14,137 nucleotides of DNA from JAVBSN01 sp031547045 (GCA_031547045.1 JAVBSN010000065.1:1-14137); one strand, 5' to 3'; positions 1-7,169 are shown, numbered from the stretch's first letter. Notes: generated from the sequence alone by a model not told the origin. A program made the numbers and translations.

Positions 1-203
1 GATACATTTACAGTTTCTGTTGCTGAATTATCTTCTGTTATTTCTGAACTATCCTCAGACATATCTTCTGTTATTTCTTCTGACATTTGTGTAGTGTCTG
101 TTTCACTGGCATATATATCCATATTTCCAATTACACAACCAATTATAACAGTGAAAAACATAACAAACAAGATTTTTAAGTTCTTATATAATATTTTTTT
201 CAA
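1..203 (-). CDS. Exported protein, N-terminal fragment (possibly D-Ala-D-Ala carboxypeptidase)
   Basis: The 5' end of a gene that runs off the window. The chosen start is a TTG at 203-201, because AGGAG (212-216) sits 8 bases upstream and the peptide opens with a basic KKILYKNLK segment followed by a hydrophobic stretch of about 18 residues, a clear export signal. The sequence IIGC near residue 22 fits a lipobox, so a lipoprotein is possible; ordinary signal peptidase cleavage near IYAS is the alternative. What follows is a low-complexity acidic Ser/Thr/Glu linker (SEEITEDMSEDSSEITED), typical of a spacer before an extracytoplasmic domain that lies outside the window. The gap to the pdp stop is 53 bases with no terminator, so it is probably co-transcribed with deoB-pdp. 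In many clostridia a DacF-type penicillin-binding protein follows pdp. That position is the only support for the carboxypeptidase idea; no catalytic motif is visible. Confidence 0.75.
   Translation of the reverse strand, partial: MKKILYKNLKILFVMFFTVIIGCVIGNMDIYASETDTTQMSEEITEDMSEDSSEITEDNSATETVNV
29..78 (-). repeat. In-frame 33-base direct repeat in the secreted-protein linker
   Basis: The 17-base string TATCTTCTGTTATTTCT occurs at 29-45 and again at 62-78, a period of 33 bases (11 codons). It encodes the recurring EITED peptide in the acidic linker. It is probably a low-complexity duplication with no regulatory role. Confidence 0.6.
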
Positions 204-256
204 AAATAACACTCCTATAAGAGTAATTATTATAATTTATTACATATCTTATAGAG

Positions 257-1585
257 TTATTCCAATAAAAACTCTAAATCATCCTTAGTTATAATACATT
301 TTACGCATTTTTCAGGTTCAACAACATTATTAGACAAAGTATATGCATTTATTAACCTTTTTTTTGCTGATTCTAGAATATCTGCATCATTTGTATATAA
401 ATAAGCCAAAGGTTCATCTTTTCTAATATAATCACCTAGTGACTTGCAAATATTAATTCCAACTGTTAAATCGATTTCACTATCTTTTGTAGCTCGTCCA
501 CCACCAAGCATTAGAGATACCATTCCTACTTCACTTGTATTACATTTATCTAAATAGCCTTCTCCTATATAAACAGGTTCTATAAATGTAGCTTTTCTAA
601 ATATATCTACATTGTAAATATATTCAGACTTTCCACCTTGAGCTTCTACAAATTCAGCAAATTTATTCAAGGCTGATTTATCATTAATTACTTTTAATAT
701 CTGCTGTCTAGCTTCTTCAATGGATGATACTTTCTTAGCTCCAAGTAACATATATGAAGCTAAAGTTATACTGATTTCTAATAAACGTTTATCTCCACTA
801 CCATTAAGAATCTCTATTGCTTCAATAACTTCTAAAGAATTCCCTACTTTATTGCCTAAAGGTTCATTCATATCTGTAATAACAGCATAAGTTTCTTTGT
901 CTGCCATTGTTCCAATAGAAACCATTGCCTTTGCAAGATTAATAGCCTCTTCTTCTGTTTGCATAAATGCTCCTGAACCAGTTTTAACATCAAGAATTAT
1001 TACATCAGCTCCTGCTGCAAGTTTTTTACTCATAATACTAGATGCAATTAAAGAATAATTATCAACTGTTGCTGTAACATCCCTTAAAGCATATATTTTC
1101 TTGTCAGCAGGTGCTAGATTAGCTGTCTGACCAACTATAGCTAATTTTATATTATTTACATTATTAATAAATTGTTCTTCTGTAAGGGCAGTATTAAATC
1201 CCTCTATACTTTCTAATTTATCTATAGTTCCGCCAGTATGTCCCAGTCCCCTTCCACTCATCTTAGCAATGGGAACATCTAAAGCAGCTAAGATTGGTCC
1301 GATAATAAGTGATGTCTTATCTCCTACACCACCTGTACTATGTTTATCAACCTTAATACCATTTATTTTGGATAAATCCAGTCTATCTCCACTATCAGCC
1401 ATAGCGATTGTTAAATTAACTGTCTCTTCTTCATTCATGCCTACAAAGTATATAGCCATTAAAAATGCTGACATTTGATAGTCTGGAATAGTTCCATTTG
1501 TATACCCTTCAACTACGTATTTAATCTCTTCTTTAGAAAGTTGACTACCATTTCTTTTTTTCATAATTACATCGTACATTCTCAT
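257..1585 (-). CDS. pdp: Pyrimidine-nucleoside phosphorylase
   Basis: Cytosolic salvage enzyme that phosphorolyses uridine, thymidine and deoxyuridine to the free base plus (deoxy)ribose 1-phosphate. At 442 residues it is close to the usual family length. The glycosyltransferase-family-3 signature is intact: the phosphate-binding KHSTGG at residues 81-86, SGRGLGHTGGT at 110-120 followed by IDKLE, and the pyrimidine-contacting R168, S183 and K187 within the ALRDVTATVD...SLIASSIMSKK stretch. The start is MRMYDVI at 1585, not an upstream in-frame codon, because GGAGG (1595-1599) lies 9 bases before it and family members begin with MRMxDxI. It starts 30 bases after the deoB stop, so it is in the same operon. 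The ribose 1-phosphates made here are the substrate of the deoB product. Thymidine-only phosphorylase (DeoA) is the alternative label; length and Gram-positive context favour Pdp. Confidence 0.96.
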   Translation of the reverse strand: MRMYDVIMKKRNGSQLSKEEIKYVVEGYTNGTIPDYQMSAFLMAIYFVGMNEEETVNLTIAMADSGDRLDLSKINGIKVDKHSTGGVGDKTSLIIGPILAALDVPIAKMSGRGLGHTGGTIDKLESIEGFNTALTEEQFINNVNNIKLAIVGQTANLAPADKKIYALRDVTATVDNYSLIASSIMSKKLAAGADVIILDVKTGSGAFMQTEEEAINLAKAMVSIGTMADKETYAVITDMNEPLGNKVGNSLEVIEAIEILNGSGDKRLLEISITLASYMLLGAKKVSSIEEARQQILKVINDKSALNKFAEFVEAQGGKSEYIYNVDIFRKATFIEPVYIGEGYLDKCNTSEVGMVSLMLGGGRATKDSEIDLTVGINICKSLGDYIRKDEPLAYLYTNDADILESAKKRLINAYTLSNNVVEPEKCVKCIITKDDLEFLLE

Positions 1586-1615
1586 AATATTATGCCTCCA
1601 AGGTATTAACAAAAT

Positions 1616-2788
1616 CTATAAAATTTTATCAATATAACTTTCTCCAATGCTAAGCTTATCAACTTTGAAAATATCTGCAATTGTTTGACCTATATCAGCA
1701 AAACTATCACATATACCTAAATCAGTATTTTGTTTGATACTTTTACCATACATCAATACAGGTATATATTCTCTAGTATGATCTGTTCCCTTAAATGCTG
1801 GATCACATCCATGGTCAGCATTTATTATTAATAAATCATTAGATTTCATATTGTTAATTATTTCTGGTAATCTATTATCAAATTCTTCTAATCCCATAGC
1901 ATAACCATCTACATCTCGTCTATGTCCCCATTTCATATCAAACTCAACAAGATTTGTAAATATTAAACCTTTATCTACAGAATTCATATATTGAAGGGTC
2001 TTATCAACGCCATCCATATTATCTTTTGTATGAACAGCATCAGTTATACCTATTCCGTTAAAAATATCTTCTATTTTACCAACAGCGACTACTGTATAGC
2101 CATTATCTTTTAAGCTATTTAATAAATTATCTTTAGGGGGATTAAGGGAGAAATCTCTTCTATTAGAAGTTCTAACATATTCACCATCTTTACGTTTAAA
2201 TGGTCTTGCAATTACTCTGCCAACACCATGTTTACCAGATAAGATTCGTCTAGCAATCTTACACATATTATATAAGGTGTTAACACCAAGAACATCTTCA
2301 GAAGCTGCTATTTGAAATACTGAATCAGCAGATGTATATATAATAGGATAACCGTTTTTCGTATGCTCATCACCAAGTTCAGCAATAATTTCTGTTCCTG
2401 ATGCTACTTTGTTGCCAAGTACTCCTTTGCAACCAGTTAACTTTATAAATTCATCTATAATTTCACTTGGAAATCCATTAGGGTATGTTGGAAATGGATT
2501 AGGGGTATGAATACCTATCATTTCCCAATGTCCCGTAGTTGTATCTTTTCCCATGGATAATTCTGCACATTTACCATATGCTCCAATAGGTTCACTAACT
2601 TTATCAATAATAGTCATACCTTCAATATTGCCTAATCCCATTGATAACATATTGGGAATATTAATATCTGGATGTTTTTCAAAAATATGACCTAATGTAT
2701 TTGCACCTTCATCGCCAAAAAGATTAGCATCTGGAAGTTCGCCCATACCAACACTATCTAATATAACCCATATAACTCTATCTATCAT
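1616..2788 (-). CDS. deoB: Phosphopentomutase
   Basis: Interconverts (deoxy)ribose 1-phosphate and 5-phosphate, linking nucleoside phosphorolysis to central carbon metabolism. It is a 390-residue, Mn-dependent member of the alkaline phosphatase superfamily, full length for the family. The metal ligands known from the Bacillus cereus enzyme are recognisable with a constant offset of two residues: D11, D284, H289, D325, H326 and H337. The phosphorylated threonine lies in KDTTTGHWE (residues 81-89, probably T83). The start is MIDRVIWVILDSVGMG at 2788: AGGAGGG (2796-2802) lies 7 bases upstream, and the in-frame residues before it come from the leader repeat region and match nothing in the family. 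It is the first gene of the deoB-pdp-exported protein operon and is transcribed from a promoter about 230 bases upstream, through an unusual repeat-rich leader. Confidence 0.97.
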   Translation of the reverse strand: MIDRVIWVILDSVGMGELPDANLFGDEGANTLGHIFEKHPDINIPNMLSMGLGNIEGMTIIDKVSEPIGAYGKCAELSMGKDTTTGHWEMIGIHTPNPFPTYPNGFPSEIIDEFIKLTGCKGVLGNKVASGTEIIAELGDEHTKNGYPIIYTSADSVFQIAASEDVLGVNTLYNMCKIARRILSGKHGVGRVIARPFKRKDGEYVRTSNRRDFSLNPPKDNLLNSLKDNGYTVVAVGKIEDIFNGIGITDAVHTKDNMDGVDKTLQYMNSVDKGLIFTNLVEFDMKWGHRRDVDGYAMGLEEFDNRLPEIINNMKSNDLLIINADHGCDPAFKGTDHTREYIPVLMYGKSIKQNTDLGICDSFADIGQTIADIFKVDKLSIGESYIDKIL

Positions 2789-2822
2789 AAATTCGCCCTC
2801 CTGTTTGAAATTCACCATAAGT

Positions 2823-3011
2823 AAGTACTCGGGTAACACCATATACACTAGGCTCGTCAATACCTCGTTAAGTGACTAGGTGTGCATTCGTACTAGGTTC
2901 GAAAATACAATCTTTTCATTGACTTCGAAAATACCTCAGTCAATTATAAGATACGGCTACGACTAGGCTCGACAATACCTCACCAAGTTCTCTGCCAGTC
3001 ACCAAGTACTC
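2823..3011 (-). repeat. Block of degenerate short repeats in the deoB leader
   Basis: Four related units lie here. In plus-strand sense they are ACTAGGCTCGTCAATACCTC (2847-2866), ACTAGGTTCGAAAATACAAT (2892-2911), ACT-TCGAAAATACCTC (2922-2937, lacking AGG) and ACTAGGCTCGACAATACCTC (2962-2981). The block is bracketed by two copies of AAGTACTC (2823-2830 and 3004-3011). Inverted repeats accompany the units: ATTGACT/AGTCAAT at 2918-2924 and 2938-2944, and GACTaGGC/GCCAGTC at 2961-2968 and 2994-3000. By hand count, 2841-3000 has 66 G/C of 160, against 9 of 60 in 3021-3080. No open frame spans the block; the longest reads are broken by stops. It is either a structured leader RNA or a copy of an interspersed repeat family that inserted between the promoter and deoB. 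I do not recognise a named RNA class. Confidence 0.6.
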
Positions 3012-3013
3012 AT

Positions 3014-3022
3014 AGTATACCA
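3014..3022 (-). promoter_or_regulatory. Extended -10 promoter for deoB-pdp
   Basis: On the minus strand this reads TGGTATACT, a TGn-extended -10 box (TATACT). The -35 region 17 bases upstream is AT-rich and poor. Transcription would begin near 3007 and give a leader of about 220 bases containing the whole repeat block. A second possibility is TTGAAT (-35) with TATATA or TATAAT slightly further upstream, at 18 or 20 bases spacing. Confidence 0.5.
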
Positions 3023-3081
3023 TAATATTTATTAATTATATACATTTAATGGTAGTTTTTATTCAAGTTTATAATCTTTGA

Positions 3082-3110
3082 TTGACTTCCCTACTTTAAC
3101 GTAGTAAACT
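3082..3110 (+). promoter_or_regulatory. Sigma-A type promoter of the DAHP synthase gene
   Basis: TTGACT (3082-3087), a 17-base spacer and TAAACT (3105-3110) make a good housekeeping promoter. Transcription would start near 3117, giving a leader of under 30 bases, so no riboswitch, T-box or attenuator fits before the gene. The spacer contains a small dyad CTAC/GTAG (3091-3094 and 3101-3104) that could be a binding site, but it is too short to call. It is divergent from the deoB promoter. Confidence 0.7.
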
Positions 3111-3144
3111 AAAAGCGATTAAAAAGCAAAGGAGAAAGACGAGA

Positions 3145-4173
3145 ATGAGTATTAATTTAATTAAACGTGTTCCATCTGCAAAAGAAATTCAAGAAGAACT
3201 TCCTATGAGTCCTGAATTACAGCAGATTAAGAAATCTAGAGATGAAGAGATTAGAAAAATTTTTACTGGAGAGTCAAATAAATTTATATTTATAATTGGT
3301 CCATGTTCAGCAGATAATGAAGATGCTGTATGTGATTATGTTAATAGATTAGCTAGAATTGGTGAAGAGGTTAAAGAGAAAATCTTAATAATTCCAAGAA
3401 TATATACTAATAAACCAAGAACTAATGGTTCTGGATATAAAGGTATGCTTCATCAACCTAATCCAGAGGATAAAAGTGATTTTGTTGCAGGTCTAAAAGC
3501 CATTCGTAAGATGCATATAAGAGCAATTGAGGAAACTCATTTAACTGCTGCTGATGAAATGTTATATCCTGAAAATTGGTTATACATGGAGGATTTATTA
3601 TCATATGTTGCTATTGGTGCTAGAAGTGTTGAAGATCAACAACATAGGTTAACTGCTTCTGGTATGGATATTCCAGTCGGTATGAAGAATCCTACAAGTG
3701 GTGATTTCTCAGTTATGATGAACTCTTGTTTAGCAGGACAAATGAAACATACATTTATGTATTCTGGATGGGAAGCTAAGACTTCTGGAAATGATTTAAC
3801 ACATGCTATTTTAAGAGGTGCATTAAATCCATATGGTCAATCAATTACTAATTATCATTATGAAGACTTAATGATGTTATCTGATATATACAATCAATTT
3901 GACCTTAAGAATCCTACTTGTATTGTTGATGCAAATCACAATAATTCAGGTAAGAAATGGGATCAACAACCACGTATTGTAAAAGAAGTATTACACAGTA
4001 TGCACTACTCTTCTGATATTAAGAAATTAGTAAAAGGTGTTATGGTTGAAAGTTATATTGAAGATGGTTGTCAATCAATTGGTGATGGATGTTACGGAAA
4101 ATCTATTACAGATCCATGTCTTGGTTGGGAAAAAACATCTAAACTTATATATGATGTTGCTGAATTATTATAA
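3145..4173 (+). CDS. aroF: 3-deoxy-7-phosphoheptulonate (DAHP) synthase, AroG/AroF/AroH type
   Basis: Condenses phosphoenolpyruvate with erythrose 4-phosphate, the first step of the shikimate route to aromatic amino acids. At 342 residues it matches the E. coli type I-alpha isozymes (about 350), not the shorter AroA-beta/KDPGS-like form common in Bacillus. Metal ligands are identifiable: C54 in IIGPCSAD, H265 in DANHNNSGK, E302 in VMVESYIEDG and D323 in SITDPCLGW. PRIYTNKPRTNGSGYKG (84-100), AIGARSVEDQQHR (156-168) and GMKNPTSGDF (179-188) are the PEP/E4P-binding segments. An N-terminal arm of about 45 residues, the region used for feedback regulation in this class, is present. Sequence alone does not tell me which amino acid inhibits it; aroF is used only as the generic symbol. 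AAAGGAG (3128-3134) lies 10 bases before the ATG. It is monocistronic, the only plus-strand gene, and is closed by the terminator at 4180-4215. Confidence 0.95.
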   Translation: MSINLIKRVPSAKEIQEELPMSPELQQIKKSRDEEIRKIFTGESNKFIFIIGPCSADNEDAVCDYVNRLARIGEEVKEKILIIPRIYTNKPRTNGSGYKGMLHQPNPEDKSDFVAGLKAIRKMHIRAIEETHLTAADEMLYPENWLYMEDLLSYVAIGARSVEDQQHRLTASGMDIPVGMKNPTSGDFSVMMNSCLAGQMKHTFMYSGWEAKTSGNDLTHAILRGALNPYGQSITNYHYEDLMMLSDIYNQFDLKNPTCIVDANHNNSGKKWDQQPRIVKEVLHSMHYSSDIKKLVKGVMVESYIEDGCQSIGDGCYGKSITDPCLGWEKTSKLIYDVAELL

Positions 4174-4179
4174 TAAAAA

Positions 4180-4215
4180 CAAAAAACTAACACTGAAAAA
4201 TGTGTTAGTTTTTTG
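4180..4215. terminator. Bidirectional intrinsic terminator between convergent genes
   Basis: A perfect 14-base inverted repeat, CAAAAAACTAACAC at 4180-4193 and GTGTTAGTTTTTTG at 4202-4215, around an 8-base loop. The stem arms carry T runs on both strands, so it can end the DAHP synthase transcript (plus) and the three-paralogue operon (minus), whose last stop codon is only 6 bases away. Confidence 0.9.
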
Positions 4216-4220
4216 TTTTA

Positions 4221-4889
4221 CTATATTATACAAAGTTGTATGGCAATAATTAACATTACTATTGTTATTATTATAGCTAATATCCCTAAAATTATTCCAG
4301 CATTTGCAAGTCCTTTTTCATTAGATGTTCTTCCTCTAAAACTATTCATTATACCACCAACACCTAATCCTGCAGAAATCAAATATACTATTGGATTCAT
4401 TATTAATAATATCAGAGAAAGTATTATTCCTAAAATCGATAAGATAAAGCCAATATATGCATCTCCGTCATTGTTCCAACCTTTAACTTGTACATGGTTA
4501 TCATTTAATACTTGTTGCATATTATAATCACTCATATTGCCATAATTAATATTGGGATCAATATCTTGTTCTAATAATTCAACTAATTCATCAAGTTCAT
4601 TTTTAAACTCAATTTTTAGATTTCTCTCTTTCATACCATTTAGATCTAATTCTGTTTCAATAATCAAAAAATAACTACTTCTAATCCATGCCTCAACTTC
4701 ATAAATTCCATCTTCGTATGTATAATTAAAACATTTAGGTGTTCCTATACGTTTACATTGCCAGAATTTTTCTCCATTATATGAAGTATTTTTAAATCCG
4801 TTTTTAGTGAGATAATCATTTATAATAAAATCCACAAATTCCTTTGGTTTATTTAATCTTATTTTATATCTTGTTCTATTTTTTTTCAT
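4221..4889 (-). CDS. Membrane protein, DUF4190-like, paralogue 3 of 3
   Basis: Function unknown. A soluble N-terminal domain (about residues 1-110) contains FWQCK (42-46), PKCFNYTYEDG (51-61), VEAWIR (65-70) and LDLNG (81-85). A Gln/Asn-rich linker follows, then two hydrophobic segments (about 145-180 and 196-221). The turn between them, NEKGLANAGIILGILAI, is typical of DUF4190 two-helix modules. The domain arrangement and the motifs WQ, PKCF-Y-Y, EAW and L-x-G are shared with the next two upstream genes, so all three came from tandem duplication. No signal peptide is visible, so the N-terminal domain should be cytoplasmic with the C-terminus anchored in the membrane. AGGAG (4897-4901) is 7 bases before the ATG. 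It is the last gene of the three and ends just before the bidirectional terminator. Confidence 0.85.
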   Translation of the reverse strand: MKKNRTRYKIRLNKPKEFVDFIINDYLTKNGFKNTSYNGEKFWQCKRIGTPKCFNYTYEDGIYEVEAWIRSSYFLIIETELDLNGMKERNLKIEFKNELDELVELLEQDIDPNINYGNMSDYNMQQVLNDNHVQVKGWNNDGDAYIGFILSILGIILSLILLIMNPIVYLISAGLGVGGIMNSFRGRTSNEKGLANAGIILGILAIIITIVMLIIAIQLCII

Positions 4890-4933
4890 TATATATCTCC
4901 TAATATAATTTTTATATACATTGAAAATTAATC

Positions 4934-5617
4934 TTAAATAAATTTTGCAATGGTAATCAAAATAGCTATTATAAGTTGTATAATTATAGATATTGTTCCC
5001 ATTACCATACCAGCTATTCCTAATTCTTGTTTACTAGAATTCTGTCCTTTTCTAGCTTCAGTAATTCCCCATGCTGATATGAGAATAAGTGGTACAGATA
5101 CCAATGCATAATCTGCGAATATCAATACACACACTAATCCAAGTGATATAATAAGGGATATAAGGGATATTATAAATCCTTTTGTAGCATTTCTCTTTAA
5201 ATCAAAACCATTTATCATTACTGGTTCTATATGATTTATTTGTTGTTCGTATGTATTATTTGTTTGAACACTATTATAATCAGGTATATTCTGTTGCAAA
5301 ATCTTAATCAAATCTTCTATTTCATTTTTGTATTCAACGGTTCTTATCCAATGTCCAGATAAATCCAACTCTTCATATATCAAATTACCTATTATAGTTT
5401 TCATAAACCATGCTTCTATATGAAGTATTCCATTTAAGTATGAATATTTAAAACATTTTGGTGCAGCAATAGCGCTTATTCCACTTTGCCAAATAAGTTC
5501 ATCCTTAAGTACTATTTGTCTATATTCTTGTTTTTTTAGATAATCATTAATAATTGTTTCAACAAACTCATCTGGTTTATTAAGTGTAATATCATATCTT
5601 GTTCTTTTCTTCCCCAT
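4934..5617 (-). CDS. Membrane protein, DUF4190-like, paralogue 2 of 3
   Basis: Function unknown; 227 residues. The N-terminal domain opens MGKKRTRYDITLNKPDEFV and carries IWQSG (42-46), PKCFKYSYLNG (53-63), IEAWF (67-71) and LDLSG (84-88). A polar linker (about 110-140) leads to hydrophobic stretches at about 147-183 and 200-225, separated by the basic ARKGQNSSKQELGIAG turn. The start at 5617 was preferred to the in-frame ATG five codons upstream because GAGGGA (5625-5630) is correctly spaced (7 bases) and MGK(K/R)RT aligns with the starts of the paralogues. It lies 44 bases upstream of paralogue 3 and 36 bases downstream of paralogue 1. Divergence between copies is high outside the shared motifs, so the duplications are old or the copies are specialised. 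Confidence 0.85.
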   Translation of the reverse strand: MGKKRTRYDITLNKPDEFVETIINDYLKKQEYRQIVLKDELIWQSGISAIAAPKCFKYSYLNGILHIEAWFMKTIIGNLIYEELDLSGHWIRTVEYKNEIEDLIKILQQNIPDYNSVQTNNTYEQQINHIEPVMINGFDLKRNATKGFIISLISLIISLGLVCVLIFADYALVSVPLILISAWGITEARKGQNSSKQELGIAGMVMGTISIIIQLIIAILITIAKFI

Positions 5618-5653
5618 AATATTTTCCCTCATTCTCTAACAAAAAAATCATTC

Positions 5654-6394
5654 TCAGCACATAAAATAATATACAGTATACAAAATCAATGCAAGTATAG
5701 CAATACATTCTGCTATTATACCTATTATAATACCACCCTTGGCAGTACCTCTTTTTGTTTCTGATTCTAACCCTATTTTACAATATTTAATGCCTACACA
5801 TCCTATAATAAGTGCAAAAACCTCACCTATAGCACTAAAAGAAATTATTGAAACAACAAGTGCGATAATAGAAATTATAGTTCCATTACTTGCACGACCT
5901 TCAGGGCTCTTATTATTATTTTTTACAGTATTATTAGATTGAGGTATATTCTTATATGCAGAATTTGATGAGGTATTATTGGATATTGCCTCATCATCCT
6001 CCATAGGTGCATTTGTTTTATATTCATCTGGATTAAAAGTATATTCATCCTTACCTTTAATTTCATATAACATATCAATTAGTTTCTTTATTTGATGTGA
6101 ATATTCATTTTTTAATAGAATATTAGATACTCCCGTTAATCTTGATTCTCCCATATAGATTCCTGGTATTAATACATCCCTAATCCAAGCTTCGATTACT
6201 AGTGTTCCATTAGTATATGTATATCCAAAACATCTTGGCGTTGATAATGATATTGGCTTTGATTGCCATACATTCTCTTTCTTAATAACTATTGGTTTGA
6301 ATAGTTGCTTTTCTAAATATTCATTAATTATGGAATAGACAATTTGTGCATCCATATTAAGCTCTGCCGTAAATTTAGTTCTTCTCTTACCCAT
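5654..6394 (-). CDS. Membrane protein, DUF4190-like, paralogue 1 of 3
   Basis: Function unknown; 246 residues, first gene of the trio. The N-terminal domain contains VWQSK (42-46), PRCFGYTYTNG (53-63), IEAWIRDVLIPGIYMGE (67-83) and RLTG (85-88). It has the longest linker of the three (about 115-170, rich in Asn/Ser with acidic residues). The C-terminal pair of hydrophobic segments (about 171-206 and 219-245) carries the ETKRGTAKGGIIIGII turn of DUF4190-like modules. The start codon at 6394 is preceded by AAGGGGGA (6400-6407). The 86 bases between it and the HAD gene stop are extremely AT-rich. I see no convincing terminator there, and only weak -10-like strings, so a separate promoter is likely but not shown. 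Confidence 0.85.
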   Translation of the reverse strand: MGKRRTKFTAELNMDAQIVYSIINEYLEKQLFKPIVIKKENVWQSKPISLSTPRCFGYTYTNGTLVIEAWIRDVLIPGIYMGESRLTGVSNILLKNEYSHQIKKLIDMLYEIKGKDEYTFNPDEYKTNAPMEDDEAISNNTSSNSAYKNIPQSNNTVKNNNKSPEGRASNGTIISIIALVVSIISFSAIGEVFALIIGCVGIKYCKIGLESETKRGTAKGGIIIGIIAECIAILALILYTVYYFMC

Positions 6395-6480
6395 TTAAAT
6401 CCCCCTTAAAACATAAATTTTAATATAATTAAATACACCTATATTTAATACAATTATTTAAACATAAGGTTGCATTTATT

Positions 6481-7158
6481 TTAATTAAATATTGTCAAAT
6501 CCTCATCTAACATAGTGTAGTCTTTAATAACAGCAACTATTTTATCAATTCCTATTATATCTGGTGTGCTATCACCTGTAACAACTACAACATTTCGTAC
6601 ACCAGCATTTATAGCCGCTTTAATCCCTGTTAATGCATCTTCAAATACAATACAATTCTCGGGTGCTACATCTATTGCTTTTGCTGCTTGTAAATATACG
6701 TCAGGTTCTGGCTTGCTTCTTAATGTTCCGTTATCATATACTACTTGGTTTATATCAAACCATCTATATAAATCAAATACATCAAAATAAAAATCAACAT
6801 TGTCCCAATTAGTAGCTGTTGCTATAGTCATTGGTATATTTGATTTTGATAAATAACTAAGAAAGTCTTCTAAACCAGGAGCTAATTTCAGATTGTCTTT
6901 ATCCTTCATACAAAGCATTCTATATACAAGCTCTTTTTCTTGTGATAATTGATATATTGTTTCACTAGGTAAAGAATCTCCAAGAAAATGTTCTAAAATA
7001 ACACTACTTGTCCTTCCATGTATATAATTTTCTAATTCTTCTTCACTAATTTCTTTGTTACAAAGTTCTTCTATATATGACTTCCATGCTTTTTCATGTT
7101 TATCAGAATCAAAAAACATAGTTCCGTTAAAATCAAATATAACCCCTATTGGATTCAT
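6481..7158 (-). CDS. HAD-superfamily hydrolase, beta-phosphoglucomutase-like, with DxN motif I
   Basis: 225 residues with the Rossmannoid HAD core and an alpha-helical C1-type cap (about residues 17-90). Motif I is FDFNGT: nucleophile D9 is present but the usual general acid/base Asp two residues on is N11. Motif II is TIATATNW (T114), motif III K149 in RSKPEPD, and motif IV E173-D174 in VFEDALTG. Overall it resembles beta-phosphoglucomutase/sugar-phosphate phosphatase members, but the Asn makes ordinary phosphomutase or phosphatase chemistry uncertain. AGGAG (7166-7170) overlaps the stop codon of the upstream hydrolase gene and the gap is only 11 bases, so translation is probably coupled. 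It is the last gene of the acyltransferase-DUF6320-hydrolase-HAD unit. The substrate is unknown. Confidence 0.88.
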   Translation of the reverse strand: MNPIGVIFDFNGTMFFDSDKHEKAWKSYIEELCNKEISEEELENYIHGRTSSVILEHFLGDSLPSETIYQLSQEKELVYRMLCMKDKDNLKLAPGLEDFLSYLSKSNIPMTIATATNWDNVDFYFDVFDLYRWFDINQVVYDNGTLRSKPEPDVYLQAAKAIDVAPENCIVFEDALTGIKAAINAGVRNVVVVTGDSTPDIIGIDKIVAVIKDYTMLDEDLTIFN

Positions 7159-7169
7159 AGCTACTCTCC

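Noticed and set aside
94..288. Plus-strand 64-codon frame
   Set aside because: It is antisense to the exported-protein start and the pdp 3' end, has no ribosome site and has an AT-driven composition.
1269..1478. Plus-strand frame inside pdp
   Set aside because: It is the shadow of a strongly conserved enzyme gene on the other strand and lacks start signals.
2789..2860. N-terminal extension of phosphopentomutase (24 residues, beginning MTSLVYMVLPEYLL)
   Set aside because: It has no ribosome site of its own, it reads through the leader repeat and the AGGAGGG site, and the family start is at MIDRVIWVILDS.
2823..3011. CRISPR array
   Set aside because: The repeats are degenerate, about 20 bases, unevenly spaced, and no cas gene is nearby.
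3111..3144. T-box or attenuator before the DAHP synthase gene
   Set aside because: The promoter at 3082-3110 leaves fewer than 30 bases of leader, too short for either.
4213..4527. Plus-strand 104-codon frame after the DAHP synthase
   Set aside because: It lies antisense to the DUF4190-like paralogue; its hydrophobicity mirrors the helix codons of the real gene and it begins within the terminator.
5739..5942. Plus-strand frame inside the first DUF4190-like gene
   Set aside because: It is antisense to a gene with clear paralogues and a ribosome site, and has none of its own.
6566..6790. Plus-strand frame inside the HAD gene
   Set aside because: It is the shadow of HAD motifs III and IV on the minus strand.
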